Positions 1 through 10,286 are shown, counted from the stretch's first letter. The stretch is DNA of 30,154 bases from CAIMUM01 sp034429715 (GCA_034429715.1 DAOUFR010000052.1:1-30154); one strand, 5' to 3'. Made by a program: numbers and translations. The notes: a model not told the origin generated them from the sequence alone.

Positions 1-2004
1 AAAGACGTCATCGGCGACCATGCATTCCGTTCGCCCTGCATGATAGCGAGGCATGCCGGATTGCAGGCTGCACTGGTGCCCAACCTCGATCTTTACACCA
101 TAAATCCCCTGCGCAGCGCAATGGACTTCGACCTTCCCCGCAAGGGGGACGACCTCGCCCCGAGGCTGAGTTACGTGATGCAGGATTGCAGGCCGCACGG
201 CCATATTTTCTATACCCCCACAGGGTCGGCAGCCCTCCTTCAGCCCGGCGATACTCTCAGCGTGGGGTTTACACTGCTCTTCGACCTTGATACCGGACCT
301 TTTTCACATCAGCCGGTGCTGCGCTTCCTCTGGCAGCGCTACGGATTAAAAGAGCTTACCTCTTCCATAACTCCTCAAGTGCTGCCCTACGAGCAGTATG
401 CGCGGCTGTCCTTCGAAAACACATTGGAGAGCTACGGACTCTGGCGCGGCTTCAGCCTCTCGGGAAAGGACTGCGGAGGCCTGTGCGGCCGCATAGTACG
501 CCCGGGGCTCAGCCAGGGTTCAAAGAGGCTACCTGAGGATACCACACTGGGCGTCGCCCTGAACTACCTCTTTACACCGACGCTCTCCCTTAGGGAGAAG
601 ATCGAGCTGATTAAATGGAACAGCCGCGGCATACATCTTCACCTTTGGAACACGATGTTCCTCAACAATGTGCGCACCTCCTTCGGCCTGATGCATTACG
701 GCCGGGCATGGCGCGACCGCGGGTTGGAGGAACGTGCACGCTGCATGTGGAACCTTGCGCTGTCCGCGCCCTCAGCAGCCGGCATCTTTCCCTCCATTTT
801 CTCAGGGGACGGCGAACATCCCGGCTGGGTGTCCGGCTCGCGCGTCTGGCGCTACACCGGCGGCTATCATACACCCGACGCGTCGGTGACGGGATGGTGG
901 ATGCTGGCCGCAGACCGTTATCTGAATACTGAAAAACCTCTTTTCCGCGAGCGCTGCCAGGCCCTGGGCGATTTCTTCATTCGCTCACAGCTGCCTTCGG
1001 GCGCGGTCCCGACCTGGGTCAGGGTCAGGAAAGACGGGACCCTCCGACCCGATCCGGCGCTGGCGGAGAGCGCCTCCAGCGCGGCCGCCGGGATGTTCCT
1101 GGTCTTGCTCTACCAAACAACGGGCAAAGAGGAGTATCTGCAGGCGGCGCAGCGGGTTGCCGACTTTCTCATCGAAAAGGTCTTTCCCCGCCAGATATGG
1201 TTCGACACAGAGGTATTCTTCTCCTGCGCGCCCAAATCGCTGCGCTGGAGGGACCTTTCCACCGGTATCCCACCCCAGGGCACATTATGCATCTCCTGGA
1301 CCGCCGATCTGATGGGCAATCTTTATCGATGCACGCGCGAGCAGCGGTACCTGAATTACGGACGCGCCGCACTGGATACATTGCTGCTGTTCCAGCAGAT
1401 CTGGGACGCGCCCTTCCTGGATATTGACACACGCGGGGGATTCTCCAGCATCAACAACGATGCCGAATGGAACGACGCGCGGCAGGCCCTTTTCGCCATA
1501 CTGCTGATGGAATGGTACGAGATCACCGGCGAGGCGGAACTGTTCCAGCGCGGCATCTCCGCACTGCGCGCGGCCTTCACGCTCATGTATCTGGAGGAAC
1601 ATCGCAAAGTGGCGCCGGCTAACGTGCGCCCCATGTCCCCGGCCGACCGAGGCGCCGTGGCCGAGAACTACGGTCACGTGGGACTGGACGTCAAGATCGA
1701 GGGCTATATCATGCCGGACTGGGGCGCCGGCACAGCGGTCGCGGCAGCCGCGCTGGCACAGACACGCTGGGGCGACCTGTTTATCGATGCCGCACGCGGT
1801 ATAGCTTTCGGCGTCAACGGATGCCGCGTCAGGCGCGCGGAGATTCAAGAGGCAGCCTTCGATCTGGAGATAGAGGAGCTCTATGACTCCCTTCTGATCG
1901 TGAAATGCGCAGGATCAAGGGCGCCTAAAATCGAGTTGACCATCAATGGCAGTCCGCGCGGAATCTTTGATCGCCTACTCCTGGAGCGGGGGATTCCGCT
2001 TTAA
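1..2004 (+). CDS. Six-hairpin glycosidase-like protein, 5' end outside window
   Basis: The frame is open from base 1, so the true start lies upstream and 667 residues are visible. The first internal Met (position 40) is preceded in frame by coding-like sequence, so I do not take it as the start. The middle and C-terminal parts carry repeated helical, Trp/Tyr-rich segments such as GGYHTPDASVTGWWMLAADR and SINNDAEWNDARQALFAIL, typical of an alpha/alpha six-hairpin barrel as in glycoside hydrolases, lyases and AGE-type epimerases. The N-terminal visible part (about 1-170) looks beta-rich and may be a separate domain. No signal peptide can be judged. I cannot assign a substrate. The stop lies 7 bases before the next gene, an efflux carrier, so the two are probably co-transcribed. 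Fold assignment is moderate and function is unknown. Confidence 0.6.
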   Translation, partial: KDVIGDHAFRSPCMIARHAGLQAALVPNLDLYTINPLRSAMDFDLPRKGDDLAPRLSYVMQDCRPHGHIFYTPTGSAALLQPGDTLSVGFTLLFDLDTGPFSHQPVLRFLWQRYGLKELTSSITPQVLPYEQYARLSFENTLESYGLWRGFSLSGKDCGGLCGRIVRPGLSQGSKRLPEDTTLGVALNYLFTPTLSLREKIELIKWNSRGIHLHLWNTMFLNNVRTSFGLMHYGRAWRDRGLEERARCMWNLALSAPSAAGIFPSIFSGDGEHPGWVSGSRVWRYTGGYHTPDASVTGWWMLAADRYLNTEKPLFRERCQALGDFFIRSQLPSGAVPTWVRVRKDGTLRPDPALAESASSAAAGMFLVLLYQTTGKEEYLQAAQRVADFLIEKVFPRQIWFDTEVFFSCAPKSLRWRDLSTGIPPQGTLCISWTADLMGNLYRCTREQRYLNYGRAALDTLLLFQQIWDAPFLDIDTRGGFSSINNDAEWNDARQALFAILLMEWYEITGEAELFQRGISALRAAFTLMYLEEHRKVAPANVRPMSPADRGAVAENYGHVGLDVKIEGYIMPDWGAGTAVAAAALAQTRWGDLFIDAARGIAFGVNGCRVRRAEIQEAAFDLEIEELYDSLLIVKCAGSRAPKIELTINGSPRGIFDRLLLERGIPL

Positions 2005-2011
2005 AACTCAA

Positions 2012-2971
2012 ATGAATTATTTCTATACACTACTCGGATCGCTTTTCATTTTGGTGGCGCTGGTTCTGCTCACGCTTCTGCTGAGAAACCGTTCCATACT
2101 GTCCACCGAACATCAATCGCTCTTCTCGCGTCTCGTAACGGACTTCTCCCTGCCGGCGCTGATATTTATCAACCTGGCCAGGCGCTCTTTTGAGGTCGAT
2201 AAGCTGCTGCCCGCTTTGATTATGTTCATCACCATCTTAATAGCCTGCTCCCTCGGTTTCGCTGCAGGCAGGATATTGAAAATGGACAGGAAATCGCTGG
2301 GCGCATTTGTCCTTGTATCCGGCTGGGGCAGCTCATCCACTCTCGGTTATGCCCTGATTATGCAGGTCTTTCACAACAACCACGAAGCGATGCAGGACGC
2401 GCTGATCATCAGCGAGCTGGGCGCCGGGGTACCGCTGTTCCTGCTGGCAATCCCCGTCGCCATGTATTTCGGGAGGGAGCACGCTGACAGTAAAAGCGTG
2501 CTGTCCTCGATATCCCAGTTCTTCCTTTCCCCTATCTTTATCGCACTGGTGCTGGGCATCGCCTGCTCTTTCTTAAAATTGCCCTGGCACGACACGGCCA
2601 TGAAGACCGTCAGCACGCTCTTCAATATTATCGGCGCCTCGCTGGAGATATTTACGGCGTTTGCCATCGGCCTGATGCTGAAGAAGATACCGGTCAGACA
2701 GCTTCTGCCTCCGATCGCAGCCCTTTTCTGTATCAATCTGATATGCGAGCCCCTGATAGCCCTGGCGGGGGCGTATTTATTCGGCCTGCCGCAGCTTGAG
2801 GAACAGGTACTGGTCATAGAGGCGGCCATGCCGGCGGGCGCGGTGGCGGCGGTGATCGCCGCAAGATATGGATGCAACGGAGCTCTCGCTTCAGCGCTGA
2901 CTATCGCGATGTACGTTCTGAGCCTTGCGACGATCCCGCTGATTTACTTATTGATGACGGCAATCCGGTAA
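2012..2971 (+). CDS. Auxin efflux carrier (AEC) family permease
   Basis: A 319-residue hydrophobic protein with about ten predicted membrane segments. It has the AEC pattern: an N-terminal helix pair, then a segment around LVTDFSLPALIFINLARRSF, and a second half with GASLEIFTAFAIGLMLKK and AMPAGAVAAVIAARYG, similar to the conserved C-terminal AEC region. The family exports organic acids and related anions across the inner membrane; the substrate here is unknown. I start at the ATG at 2012, giving MNYFYTLL directly before the first membrane helix. A longer frame reaching back to 1946 would overlap the upstream gene and adds a polar tail unlike the family. Only a distant GGAG precedes the start, and translational coupling to the upstream stop 7 bases away is likely. 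Confidence 0.85.
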   Translation: MNYFYTLLGSLFILVALVLLTLLLRNRSILSTEHQSLFSRLVTDFSLPALIFINLARRSFEVDKLLPALIMFITILIACSLGFAAGRILKMDRKSLGAFVLVSGWGSSSTLGYALIMQVFHNNHEAMQDALIISELGAGVPLFLLAIPVAMYFGREHADSKSVLSSISQFFLSPIFIALVLGIACSFLKLPWHDTAMKTVSTLFNIIGASLEIFTAFAIGLMLKKIPVRQLLPPIAALFCINLICEPLIALAGAYLFGLPQLEEQVLVIEAAMPAGAVAAVIAARYGCNGALASALTIAMYVLSLATIPLIYLLMTAIR

Positions 2972-2994
2972 AAGGGCAAAGTTCATGCTCGAGC

Positions 2995-3861
2995 CTAAGA
3001 AGGTTTCGCTGCCTGGCTATTTCCATTTCCTGCGCTGTCCGACGGCTTAAAAATAATTGTTCCGATGCGGTCCATCAACTGAAGGAAATTTCTCTCACAA
3101 TAGCCTACGAGAAATGATACTATGGCGATATAGGCTACGGCTGTCTGTACCTGTGAATCACTAATAATCTGGAAAACCGCCAGACCGGCAAGAAAGGGTA
3201 GAACCGCAACCGCGCCGGCCAGCCCTCCCTTTAAGGGCTTCAACCAGTACCATGGGAGGTAGTCCTTGGAGAAATCTCCCTGTACACCATGGTATACCAG
3301 TCCGAAAAGACCGATCACTACTCCACCAAGTATGCCGGCGGAAAAACCTAATACGATCCAGTAAACTATTGGAAGGGGTATAACTTTTTCCGCAGTCTTT
3401 TCCGTAGAAACATTGTCGGTCGATACTGCTACAGTAGCCTTAGTTGCATTATCGGATGCTGTTGCACCGACCTGAGTTGTATTATCGGATGCTGGTGTTC
3501 TTAACGGAGATAGAAGCAACATGGCCCACCAGCCAACCGCTACGGCGATTAACAAGAATCCTATGTTATAGACACTAATCGCAAGCCAAAACCAGTGCTT
3601 TACCAGCAGTTCACGGCTCTTTTCGGCTGTCTTAATCCTGGCCTCCAGCCTGAGCAACATGCTGTTGGCCTGGATCAAATCATTACTCTTAATATTGCTT
3701 CGAGCCTTGGCAATTAAATCAATACAATCGTTGAATACAGTTTGAAAGCCGGAAAGATGGTCAACTATATAGATTTCCTTTTTTTGAAGCCTTTCCTCCA
3801 GATCCTCCGCCTTAAGTCTGCTTGAAACATTAGGCTGCTGTCCGCTTGAAACATCCGCCAT
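2995..3861 (-). CDS. Four-TM membrane protein of unknown function
   Basis: About 288 residues. The N-terminal ~95 residues are charged and helical (possible coiled coil with LEARIKTAEKSRELL). Then come one strong membrane segment (LLIAVAVGWWAMLLL), a low-complexity Ser/Thr/Asn/Ala linker, and about three further membrane segments including a Gly-rich one (AGILGGVVIGLFGLVYHGV). The linker contains a duplicated ASDNT/AT motif. I recognise no family. The start chosen is the ATG at 3861, with AGGTG about 8 bases upstream; an alternative ATG at 3879 would add six residues and has a more distant AAGGA. It converges with the AEC permease gene (23-base gap). No operon partner. Confidence 0.6.
   Translation of the reverse strand: MADVSSGQQPNVSSRLKAEDLEERLQKKEIYIVDHLSGFQTVFNDCIDLIAKARSNIKSNDLIQANSMLLRLEARIKTAEKSRELLVKHWFWLAISVYNIGFLLIAVAVGWWAMLLLSPLRTPASDNTTQVGATASDNATKATVAVSTDNVSTEKTAEKVIPLPIVYWIVLGFSAGILGGVVIGLFGLVYHGVQGDFSKDYLPWYWLKPLKGGLAGAVAVLPFLAGLAVFQIISDSQVQTAVAYIAIVSFLVGYCERNFLQLMDRIGTIIFKPSDSAGNGNSQAAKPS
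3443..3494. repeat. 19-bp direct repeat inside a coding linker
   Basis: A 19-base unit at 3443-3461 recurs at 3476-3494 with one mismatch and a 33-base offset. It encodes two copies of an ASDN-type motif in the Ser/Thr-rich linker of the membrane protein. It reads as a small in-frame duplication of 11 codons. Confidence 0.7.
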
Positions 3862-4081
3862 CACACACCTGCCAACCATTCATTAAGGGATTTCCTTTTG
3901 CTCATCAGCACCACACCAAAACTTCCCTTGCATATATCTTATAGGTTATTATCGATACAGTCAACCAGGTGGCAATATTATGTATAAACATAAAAGAAGT
4001 ACGTATGTTAGAATTATATGACGGATAACACAAGAAAGGCCGGTGGCAGTAATGGCATGGGCATTCGGGAGGGGTGAGTAG

Positions 4082-5122
4082 ATGAACCAGCTAACGCATT
4101 CATGGATAGCCATCCGTTCGATCGCGCTATTGGAAGATAAAAAAGAGGTCGCGAACCTGGCAAAAATGTTGAAACCGCTGGCCCGGCTGGCGTCGGTCGG
4201 CGCCTGGGTCCCGGATGACATCGATGCGAAGAGGGGCGGTTCGGGCAGCAGCACGGACAACCACATACTTAAGATACAACCGATACAAAATGACCCTGTC
4301 GGACGTTTCGTCTGCCGCAAGGCCGACCTGCTGAGCCACATCGGTGAATACCGGAAAGCATATGGATTCCTGTCAAACGACGAATCACTCGATGATGAAT
4401 GGTGGAATGCATCCTACAGGGGCGATGTCGACAAGCCCGGACAACACCTTGCCAACCGCGCTATGGCCATGAGCACCATGATGAAGGACCTACTACTGAT
4501 GGGTAACGAAACTATCGATGAACTGATTCCGGGCCCCATCCGTTTCGCACGCTATATGGCAAAAGGCGCCTGTACACAGGAAGAAGCGGCCGCAATGTAT
4601 TTCTTCATGCTCAGCCACTTTATCGCCGATTCATGCATGCCATGCCACTGCGATGCCAGGAAACTGCATGGATATGACAAGGGGCTGCACAGGGAACTGG
4701 AAGAACACTGGGCAACATTAATCGGTAAGCAATTTGAAAAAGGTACCTTGCTCGGCAGAATAATTGAAATGACACAAGAAGAGATGGCAGCCGACGGCAG
4801 CGATTTACTTGATAAAGCGCGCCGGGTGGACGCCAAATTCGGACTGGATTTCGGGCAGGCGACTATCAACGATTTGCAGAAAGGTCACGATGTATGGCTT
4901 GAACTGATTTTCATTTGTCGGGCTTCCTTTTCCATCGCCAGCATTATAGCGCCGTACCAGCAATATCCTTACGGGAAAAGCAGTGCAAGGGCTTCCTTTG
5001 AGACGCTGCGCAGCCAGAATGCTAAACTATTCAAGAATCTGGACCGGACCACGATGTATGACGCGGTGTTAAATACGGCCATCGTCTGGAAGCATATCTG
5101 GAATAAGGTATCTAAAGACTAG
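4082..5122 (+). CDS. Zinc-dependent phospholipase C / S1-P1 nuclease-like protein
   Basis: 346 residues. The metal-ligand set of the trinuclear-zinc phospholipase C / P1 nuclease fold can be read in order: His6 (LTHSW), Asp45/46 (WVPDD), His61 (DNHIL), His179 and Asp183 (SHFIAD), His189 (MPCHC), His203 and Glu207 (LHRELE). Spacings HxxxD, +6 His and HxxxE equal those I recall for Bacillus cereus PLC (H118-D122-H128 and H142-E146), and His6-Asp46-His61 is close to H14-D55-H69. The family cleaves phosphodiesters in phospholipids or nucleic acids. There is no signal peptide, unlike secreted PLC, so it should be cytoplasmic or exported by another route. The start at 4082 is supported by GGGAGGGGTGAG just upstream. 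The C-terminal ~130 residues are helical and unassigned. Substrate unknown. Confidence 0.75.
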   Translation: MNQLTHSWIAIRSIALLEDKKEVANLAKMLKPLARLASVGAWVPDDIDAKRGGSGSSTDNHILKIQPIQNDPVGRFVCRKADLLSHIGEYRKAYGFLSNDESLDDEWWNASYRGDVDKPGQHLANRAMAMSTMMKDLLLMGNETIDELIPGPIRFARYMAKGACTQEEAAAMYFFMLSHFIADSCMPCHCDARKLHGYDKGLHRELEEHWATLIGKQFEKGTLLGRIIEMTQEEMAADGSDLLDKARRVDAKFGLDFGQATINDLQKGHDVWLELIFICRASFSIASIIAPYQQYPYGKSSARASFETLRSQNAKLFKNLDRTTMYDAVLNTAIVWKHIWNKVSKD

Positions 5123-5149
5123 GTTCATTGAATTAACGATCATACGATA

Positions 5150-5740
5150 TCAGGGGAAATATTTGTTTACGATCTCTCCAACTTCCTCGAGCCATTCCCG
5201 TCTCTGACCGGGCGTGCTGGTGACGATGACACTGAAGTTCTTCCGGTAGAAGTTATCTACACCGCAAAGGCCGAAAATGCAGTTTTTCCAGATCGTCTCC
5301 AGCGGATCGCCGAACACCGCCTGTTCCCTGGCCTCAGGCGTATTTGATGTCGTAAACACGATCGCCGCCCCGGCCTTGAGCAACCCGTTGGGCACGCCCT
5401 CGCCGCTGTCCCCCTCGTTGAACTGGTAAGCCGCGCCCGGACGGATGACCCTGTCGATCCAGCCCTTCAAAATGGCGGGGGGCTGTCCCCACCAGTTGGG
5501 ATGTACCACAATGATGCCGTCGGCTGAAACGAGATCGTTGACGTGCGCGGATATCAAAGGCGGCAGGTACGCCGGCTGAGGGATCTCATCAGACGGCATC
5601 ACGGGAGGAAACTCCTCCCTGTACAGGTCATGGAAAACGACCTGATGGCCGGATGTTCGTAAAGTGGTAACGACCGTCTCAGCAATGGCATGATTGAAGC
5701 TCTTTTTATCCGGATGACCGAGCATAACTAATATTTTCAT
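5150..5740 (-). CDS. Flavodoxin-fold NAD(P)H-dependent oxidoreductase
   Basis: 196 residues, the usual length for the Flavodoxin_2 / NAD(P)H quinone dehydrogenase family. The N-terminus MKILVMLGHPDKKSFNHAI gives beta-1 and the flavin phosphate loop. VVHPNWWGQPPAILKGWIDR is the strongly conserved core (PxWW..P..LKG..DR), and FTTSNTPEA follows as the next flavin loop. Such enzymes reduce quinones, azo compounds or other electrophiles with NAD(P)H in the cytoplasm. The ATG at 5740 begins exactly at the fold; no good Shine-Dalgarno is visible. It is convergent with the phospholipase-like gene and monocistronic as far as can be seen. Confidence 0.85.
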   Translation of the reverse strand: MKILVMLGHPDKKSFNHAIAETVVTTLRTSGHQVVFHDLYREEFPPVMPSDEIPQPAYLPPLISAHVNDLVSADGIIVVHPNWWGQPPAILKGWIDRVIRPGAAYQFNEGDSGEGVPNGLLKAGAAIVFTTSNTPEAREQAVFGDPLETIWKNCIFGLCGVDNFYRKNFSVIVTSTPGQRREWLEEVGEIVNKYFP

Positions 5741-5830
5741 AATAATTCATCGATATAATACAGATATTTCATGTTCCGGCGCTAATTATTACAGAAACAA
5801 CGTTAATAATTTACATGATTCAGAGGTACA

Positions 5831-5859
5831 TTGCATTAGTCCAATAAGTAGGATAGAAT
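5831..5859 (+). promoter_or_regulatory. Candidate sigma70 promoter of the Cys-rich small gene
   Basis: TTGCAT (5831-5836), a 17-base spacer and TAGAAT (5854-5859). The -10 is 5/6 and the -35 only 3/6, but spacing is ideal and the expected start (~5866) lies 40 bases before the ATG at 5905. Confidence 0.4.
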
Positions 5860-5904
5860 AAAATCAAAGTCATCGATATTAAATCATGCACAGGAGGGTG
5901 CATC

Positions 5905-6108
5905 ATGAAAGGCAAATGCGAATATTGGAAAATATGCAGATTCTATGAGTCCTGCATAGTCTGCAACGAGATGGAAGGATTTGCCTATGGGCACCGCGCC
6001 GGCGGCTGTTACAGGGATATATCAAAGTGCGGGACTAAAAGCACTTACTGCAAACTCGATGACAAAGCGCAGTCGAAAGAAAAAGACCTGGTCCTGCGCC
6101 CCGTCTAA
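5905..6108 (+). CDS. Small cysteine-rich protein (67 aa)
   Basis: 67 residues with seven cysteines (C5, C11, C17, C20, C35, C42, C49), enough for a zinc or Fe-S site or for disulfides. The N-terminal pattern C-x5-C-x5-C-x2-C is visible as CEYWKICRFYESCIVC. No membrane segment and no signal peptide. A strong AGGAGGGTG lies 6-7 bases before the ATG, and a promoter-like sequence precedes it, so I think it is real despite its size. The family is not recognised. It ends 4 bases from the convergent TetR gene. Confidence 0.65.
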   Translation: MKGKCEYWKICRFYESCIVCNEMEGFAYGHRAGGCYRDISKCGTKSTYCKLDDKAQSKEKDLVLRPV

Positions 6109-6112
6109 CCGG

Positions 6113-6724
6113 TCACCCTTTCTCTAATCCCCGCCCCAGTATTCCGGCCAGCATGTCTCCCTTTTTCTTTATGTCAAATCGATTGCCCGGTAGACACCAG
6201 CTGAACACCGTGCCTCGTATGCTGTATAACAGTATTTCGGCAATCTGTGCCGGAGTGAGGTCGTCCCTGATCTCGCCGCATCGCTGTCCTTCGTCAATCA
6301 GCTTTTCGAGAACATAGTACAGCTCCCTTTTATTGGGAATCAGTATGTGCGCGGTATCAGTATTCGATATCCTGATCACGTAGCTCATTCTGACCAATTT
6401 CTTGGTAAAGCCTTCCTGGTATTCCATCACCGCCCTGATATACTCCAGCAGTCTATCCAGGCCCGGCTTGCAATGAGCTACCCTGTCGAGCAGCTGTGTG
6501 CTGTAGCCCTTATCGCTGGCCGCCATCTGTTCCAGAACGATCTGGTCCTTGGACTTAAAATGCCCGTAAAAAGCACCCTTGGTAACCCCTACCTGGCTGC
6601 ATATCTCGTCAATGCTGACATTATCGTAGCCTTTTTTATCGAACAGGGCAGCCGCAGTTTCAAATAACTTTTTCCTCAGGGCAATTGCGCTCTTTCGACG
6701 GACAACGTAATTCTTCTTGCGCAT
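6113..6724 (-). CDS. TetR/AcrR family transcriptional regulator
   Basis: 203 residues, typical TetR length. The helix-turn-helix is at residues 37-56 (VSIDEICSQVGVTKGAFYGH followed by FKSKDQI). The remainder is a helical ligand domain. The start is the ATG at 6724, with GGAG six bases upstream; the frame stays open to 7018 but that extension runs into the divergent mutase gene and is spurious. The 140-base gap to the divergent methylmalonyl-CoA mutase gene suggests that the regulator controls that gene and itself, probably in response to an acyl-CoA or fatty acid (inference). Confidence 0.9.
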   Translation of the reverse strand: MRKKNYVVRRKSAIALRKKLFETAAALFDKKGYDNVSIDEICSQVGVTKGAFYGHFKSKDQIVLEQMAASDKGYSTQLLDRVAHCKPGLDRLLEYIRAVMEYQEGFTKKLVRMSYVIRISNTDTAHILIPNKRELYYVLEKLIDEGQRCGEIRDDLTPAQIAEILLYSIRGTVFSWCLPGNRFDIKKKGDMLAGILGRGLEKG

Positions 6725-6773
6725 CTTAAACTCCAAAGATATTATATTACATGCTTGTCTAAATATCAGGGCC

Positions 6774-6833
6774 CTCTGCATTGCAGGGAAAGTACCTATA
6801 TAATCTACAGGAACAATTACAGATTTATATAAT
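6774..6833. promoter_or_regulatory. Divergent control region: palindrome and two TATAAT boxes
   Basis: In the 140-base gap between the TetR and mutase genes there is a perfect 11-base inverted repeat CTGCATTGCAG (6776-6786), a candidate operator. Two exact TATAAT -10 boxes follow on the plus strand (6799-6804 and 6828-6833). Neither has a convincing -35 at 17 bases, so an activator may be needed or the boxes may be chance in AT-rich DNA. On the minus strand a TATAAT also occurs close to the TetR start. Confidence 0.35.
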
Positions 6834-6864
6834 GACTGCCCCATTAAATTGATCAGGAAATGAG

Positions 6865-8517
<1,653 letters not shown>

Positions 8518-8591
8518 GAAAGGCAGACCGAAGCTTAAATATGCACGTTTCTCAAGGTAGCTAAATTTTACAGGACAGGAGATATCTTAAC

Positions 8592-9302
8592 ATGGCTAAA
8601 ATCGACCTGGCAGTGAATGACAAAGTCGCGCTGGTGACGATGGACGAAGCGGATAACAAGCTGAATATCGGCATGGTCAAATCGCTGATGGAAACGCTCG
8701 ATGCGATTGAGAAAGAAAGCGAGGCCCTCACGGTAGTGGTTAAATCCGGGCATTCACATATCTGGACCAACGGCTTCGATATAGATTGGATGCTGGCCAG
8801 CCTGGAGAAAGGCAACAGGGCTGAGGTCAAACAGTTCTTGGTGATGGACCTTCAACTGCGCAGGCGGCTGCTCACCTATCCGCTCATAACCATCGCCGCC
8901 CTCAACGGCCACACTTTCGGCGGCGGGGCCGTGTTCTCCAGCTGCTTCGATTTCCGCTTCATGCGGTCGGACAGGGGCTTCTTCTGTATACCTGTGATAG
9001 ACCGACAGTATCCGATACTGCCCGGCACCCGTGAACTGCTGCAAAGCGTATTCCCCGCCTACGTCATCAAAGAATTGATCCTGACCGGACGGCGTCTGAC
9101 CGGCCTGGAATGCGTATCAAGCCATGTGGTCTCGGCGGCATTCGGCAACGAGGAGATGATGGATAAAGTCATGGCCTTCGCCGCAGGCCTGAATAAAAGC
9201 AGGGGCATCGTGGGTGAGATGAAGAAGGTGCTGAACGGCCCTATTATCGATCTCATCGATAAGGACGCCGCATCGATCAAGGAAGGGCAGATCGTCGTAT
9301 AG
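8592..9302 (+). CDS. Enoyl-CoA hydratase/isomerase (crotonase) family protein
   Basis: 236 residues with the crotonase fold. Oxyanion-hole segments are HSHIWTNGFDID (about 54-65) and ALNGHTFGGGAVFSSC (about 103-118). The layout resembles the delta3-delta2-enoyl-CoA isomerase branch (short protein, FFCIP strand). At the place where hydratases have PE in the acid-bearing strand, this protein reads IPVIDRQYP, so the Glu is replaced by Val135. A second Glu (Glu161, IKELILTG) aligns with the other catalytic Glu of hydratases and is kept. Isomerase or another crotonase reaction is therefore more likely than simple hydration. It follows the mutase by 74 bases on the same strand and may be co-transcribed. 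Confidence 0.82.
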   Translation: MAKIDLAVNDKVALVTMDEADNKLNIGMVKSLMETLDAIEKESEALTVVVKSGHSHIWTNGFDIDWMLASLEKGNRAEVKQFLVMDLQLRRRLLTYPLITIAALNGHTFGGGAVFSSCFDFRFMRSDRGFFCIPVIDRQYPILPGTRELLQSVFPAYVIKELILTGRRLTGLECVSSHVVSAAFGNEEMMDKVMAFAAGLNKSRGIVGEMKKVLNGPIIDLIDKDAASIKEGQIVV

Positions 9303-9311
9303 CTCGTGAAC

Positions 9312-10220
9312 CTATGACCGGCCGGCGGTCCCCGCCATACCTAAAATACTGTTATTGAGCAGGACCAGTTCGCGCGCGTACTCGTCTTTGTTCAGACCAT
9401 TGAGATAGTCCAGGTCCCTGTCGTGCGCCTTAAGCACCGTCAACATGGCCTCGAGGCCGGTCCCCTTCTCGATCTCGGATTTTATGACTCCCTGCCAGAG
9501 AAATAGTTTCTCCCTGTAGTGCTTGAGCCGTTCTATCCCGTTGTCATAGCAACCGAAGTGCCCGTAACATATCCTCTGCGGTCCGAGCTCGATCAGCCTG
9601 TCTATAGAGGCCACGGTCTCCTCCAGTTTGAAGGGGGGCGGTGTGGCCGGCCTGATGACGCCGTTGACGCACACTCCCGCCGCCTCACCTGCGATCAGTA
9701 TACGCGTGACGTCGTCGAAAAGGCTTAAATGGTGCACCGCATGGCCCGGAGTTAGATACACTTTTAGTACAGTTCCGCCGCCCAGGTCGATACGCATACC
9801 ATCGGCTGCCTCGGCTATCCGGTTTTCAGGTACCGGCTCCATCGGGCCGTATTGCATGGCCAGATCCCCCAGTATCTTAAGGCTGGCGGTCCACAGCGTA
9901 GAGGGATCCGCGAGGTGCGGACGGGCACGTCTGTGGGCCAGCACCATGGCGTTGGGAAAATCCGGGATGATCCCTCCCGTGCCGCCGGCATGGTCCACGT
10001 GGATATGTGTCAGAATAATATACTGGATATCTTCGGCCCGCGCGCCGGATTTAGCCAGGGCCGAGAGCAGGCCGGACCTTGCTGAGGCGGGCCCGGGATC
10101 AATCAGGGCGCTCCTGTCCCCCATCACCAGGTAACTGCCGATAAACCTGTTATAGGCAGGTATGGGAATATGCGGATCCAGCAGTTTCAGGTTCGGTGTA
10201 ATATCTACAACTTCGCTCAC
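9312..10220 (-). CDS. MBL-fold metallo-hydrolase
   Basis: 302 residues from a GTG start at 10220, chosen because GGGGAG lies six bases upstream; a longer ATG frame (10268) adds 16 residues unlike the family. The metallo-beta-lactamase signature LTHIHVDHAGG supplies His72, His74, Asp76 and His77. Further metal ligands are LTPGHAVHHLSL and the Asp/Glu-bearing AGEAAGV strand, with a C-terminal CYGHFG. It belongs to the glyoxalase-II-like hydrolase branch and could hydrolyse a thioester or lactone; the substrate is unknown. It is divergent from the thioesterase gene and convergent with the crotonase gene (9-base gap). Confidence 0.85.
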   Translation of the reverse strand: MSEVVDITPNLKLLDPHIPIPAYNRFIGSYLVMGDRSALIDPGPASARSGLLSALAKSGARAEDIQYIILTHIHVDHAGGTGGIIPDFPNAMVLAHRRARPHLADPSTLWTASLKILGDLAMQYGPMEPVPENRIAEAADGMRIDLGGGTVLKVYLTPGHAVHHLSLFDDVTRILIAGEAAGVCVNGVIRPATPPPFKLEETVASIDRLIELGPQRICYGHFGCYDNGIERLKHYREKLFLWQGVIKSEIEKGTGLEAMLTVLKAHDRDLDYLNGLNKDEYARELVLLNNSILGMAGTAGRS

Positions 10221-10286
10221 GGCTCTCCCCTGCGCCTGTTCCCGACAACTATACCATAAGATAGACACCGGATGCCGCGTTCCGCT

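Noticed and set aside
9316..9335. GACCG-GCCGG-CGGTC palindrome between convergent genes as terminator
   Set aside because: It lies within the 3' coding end of the MBL gene, has only 5-base arms and no T-run.
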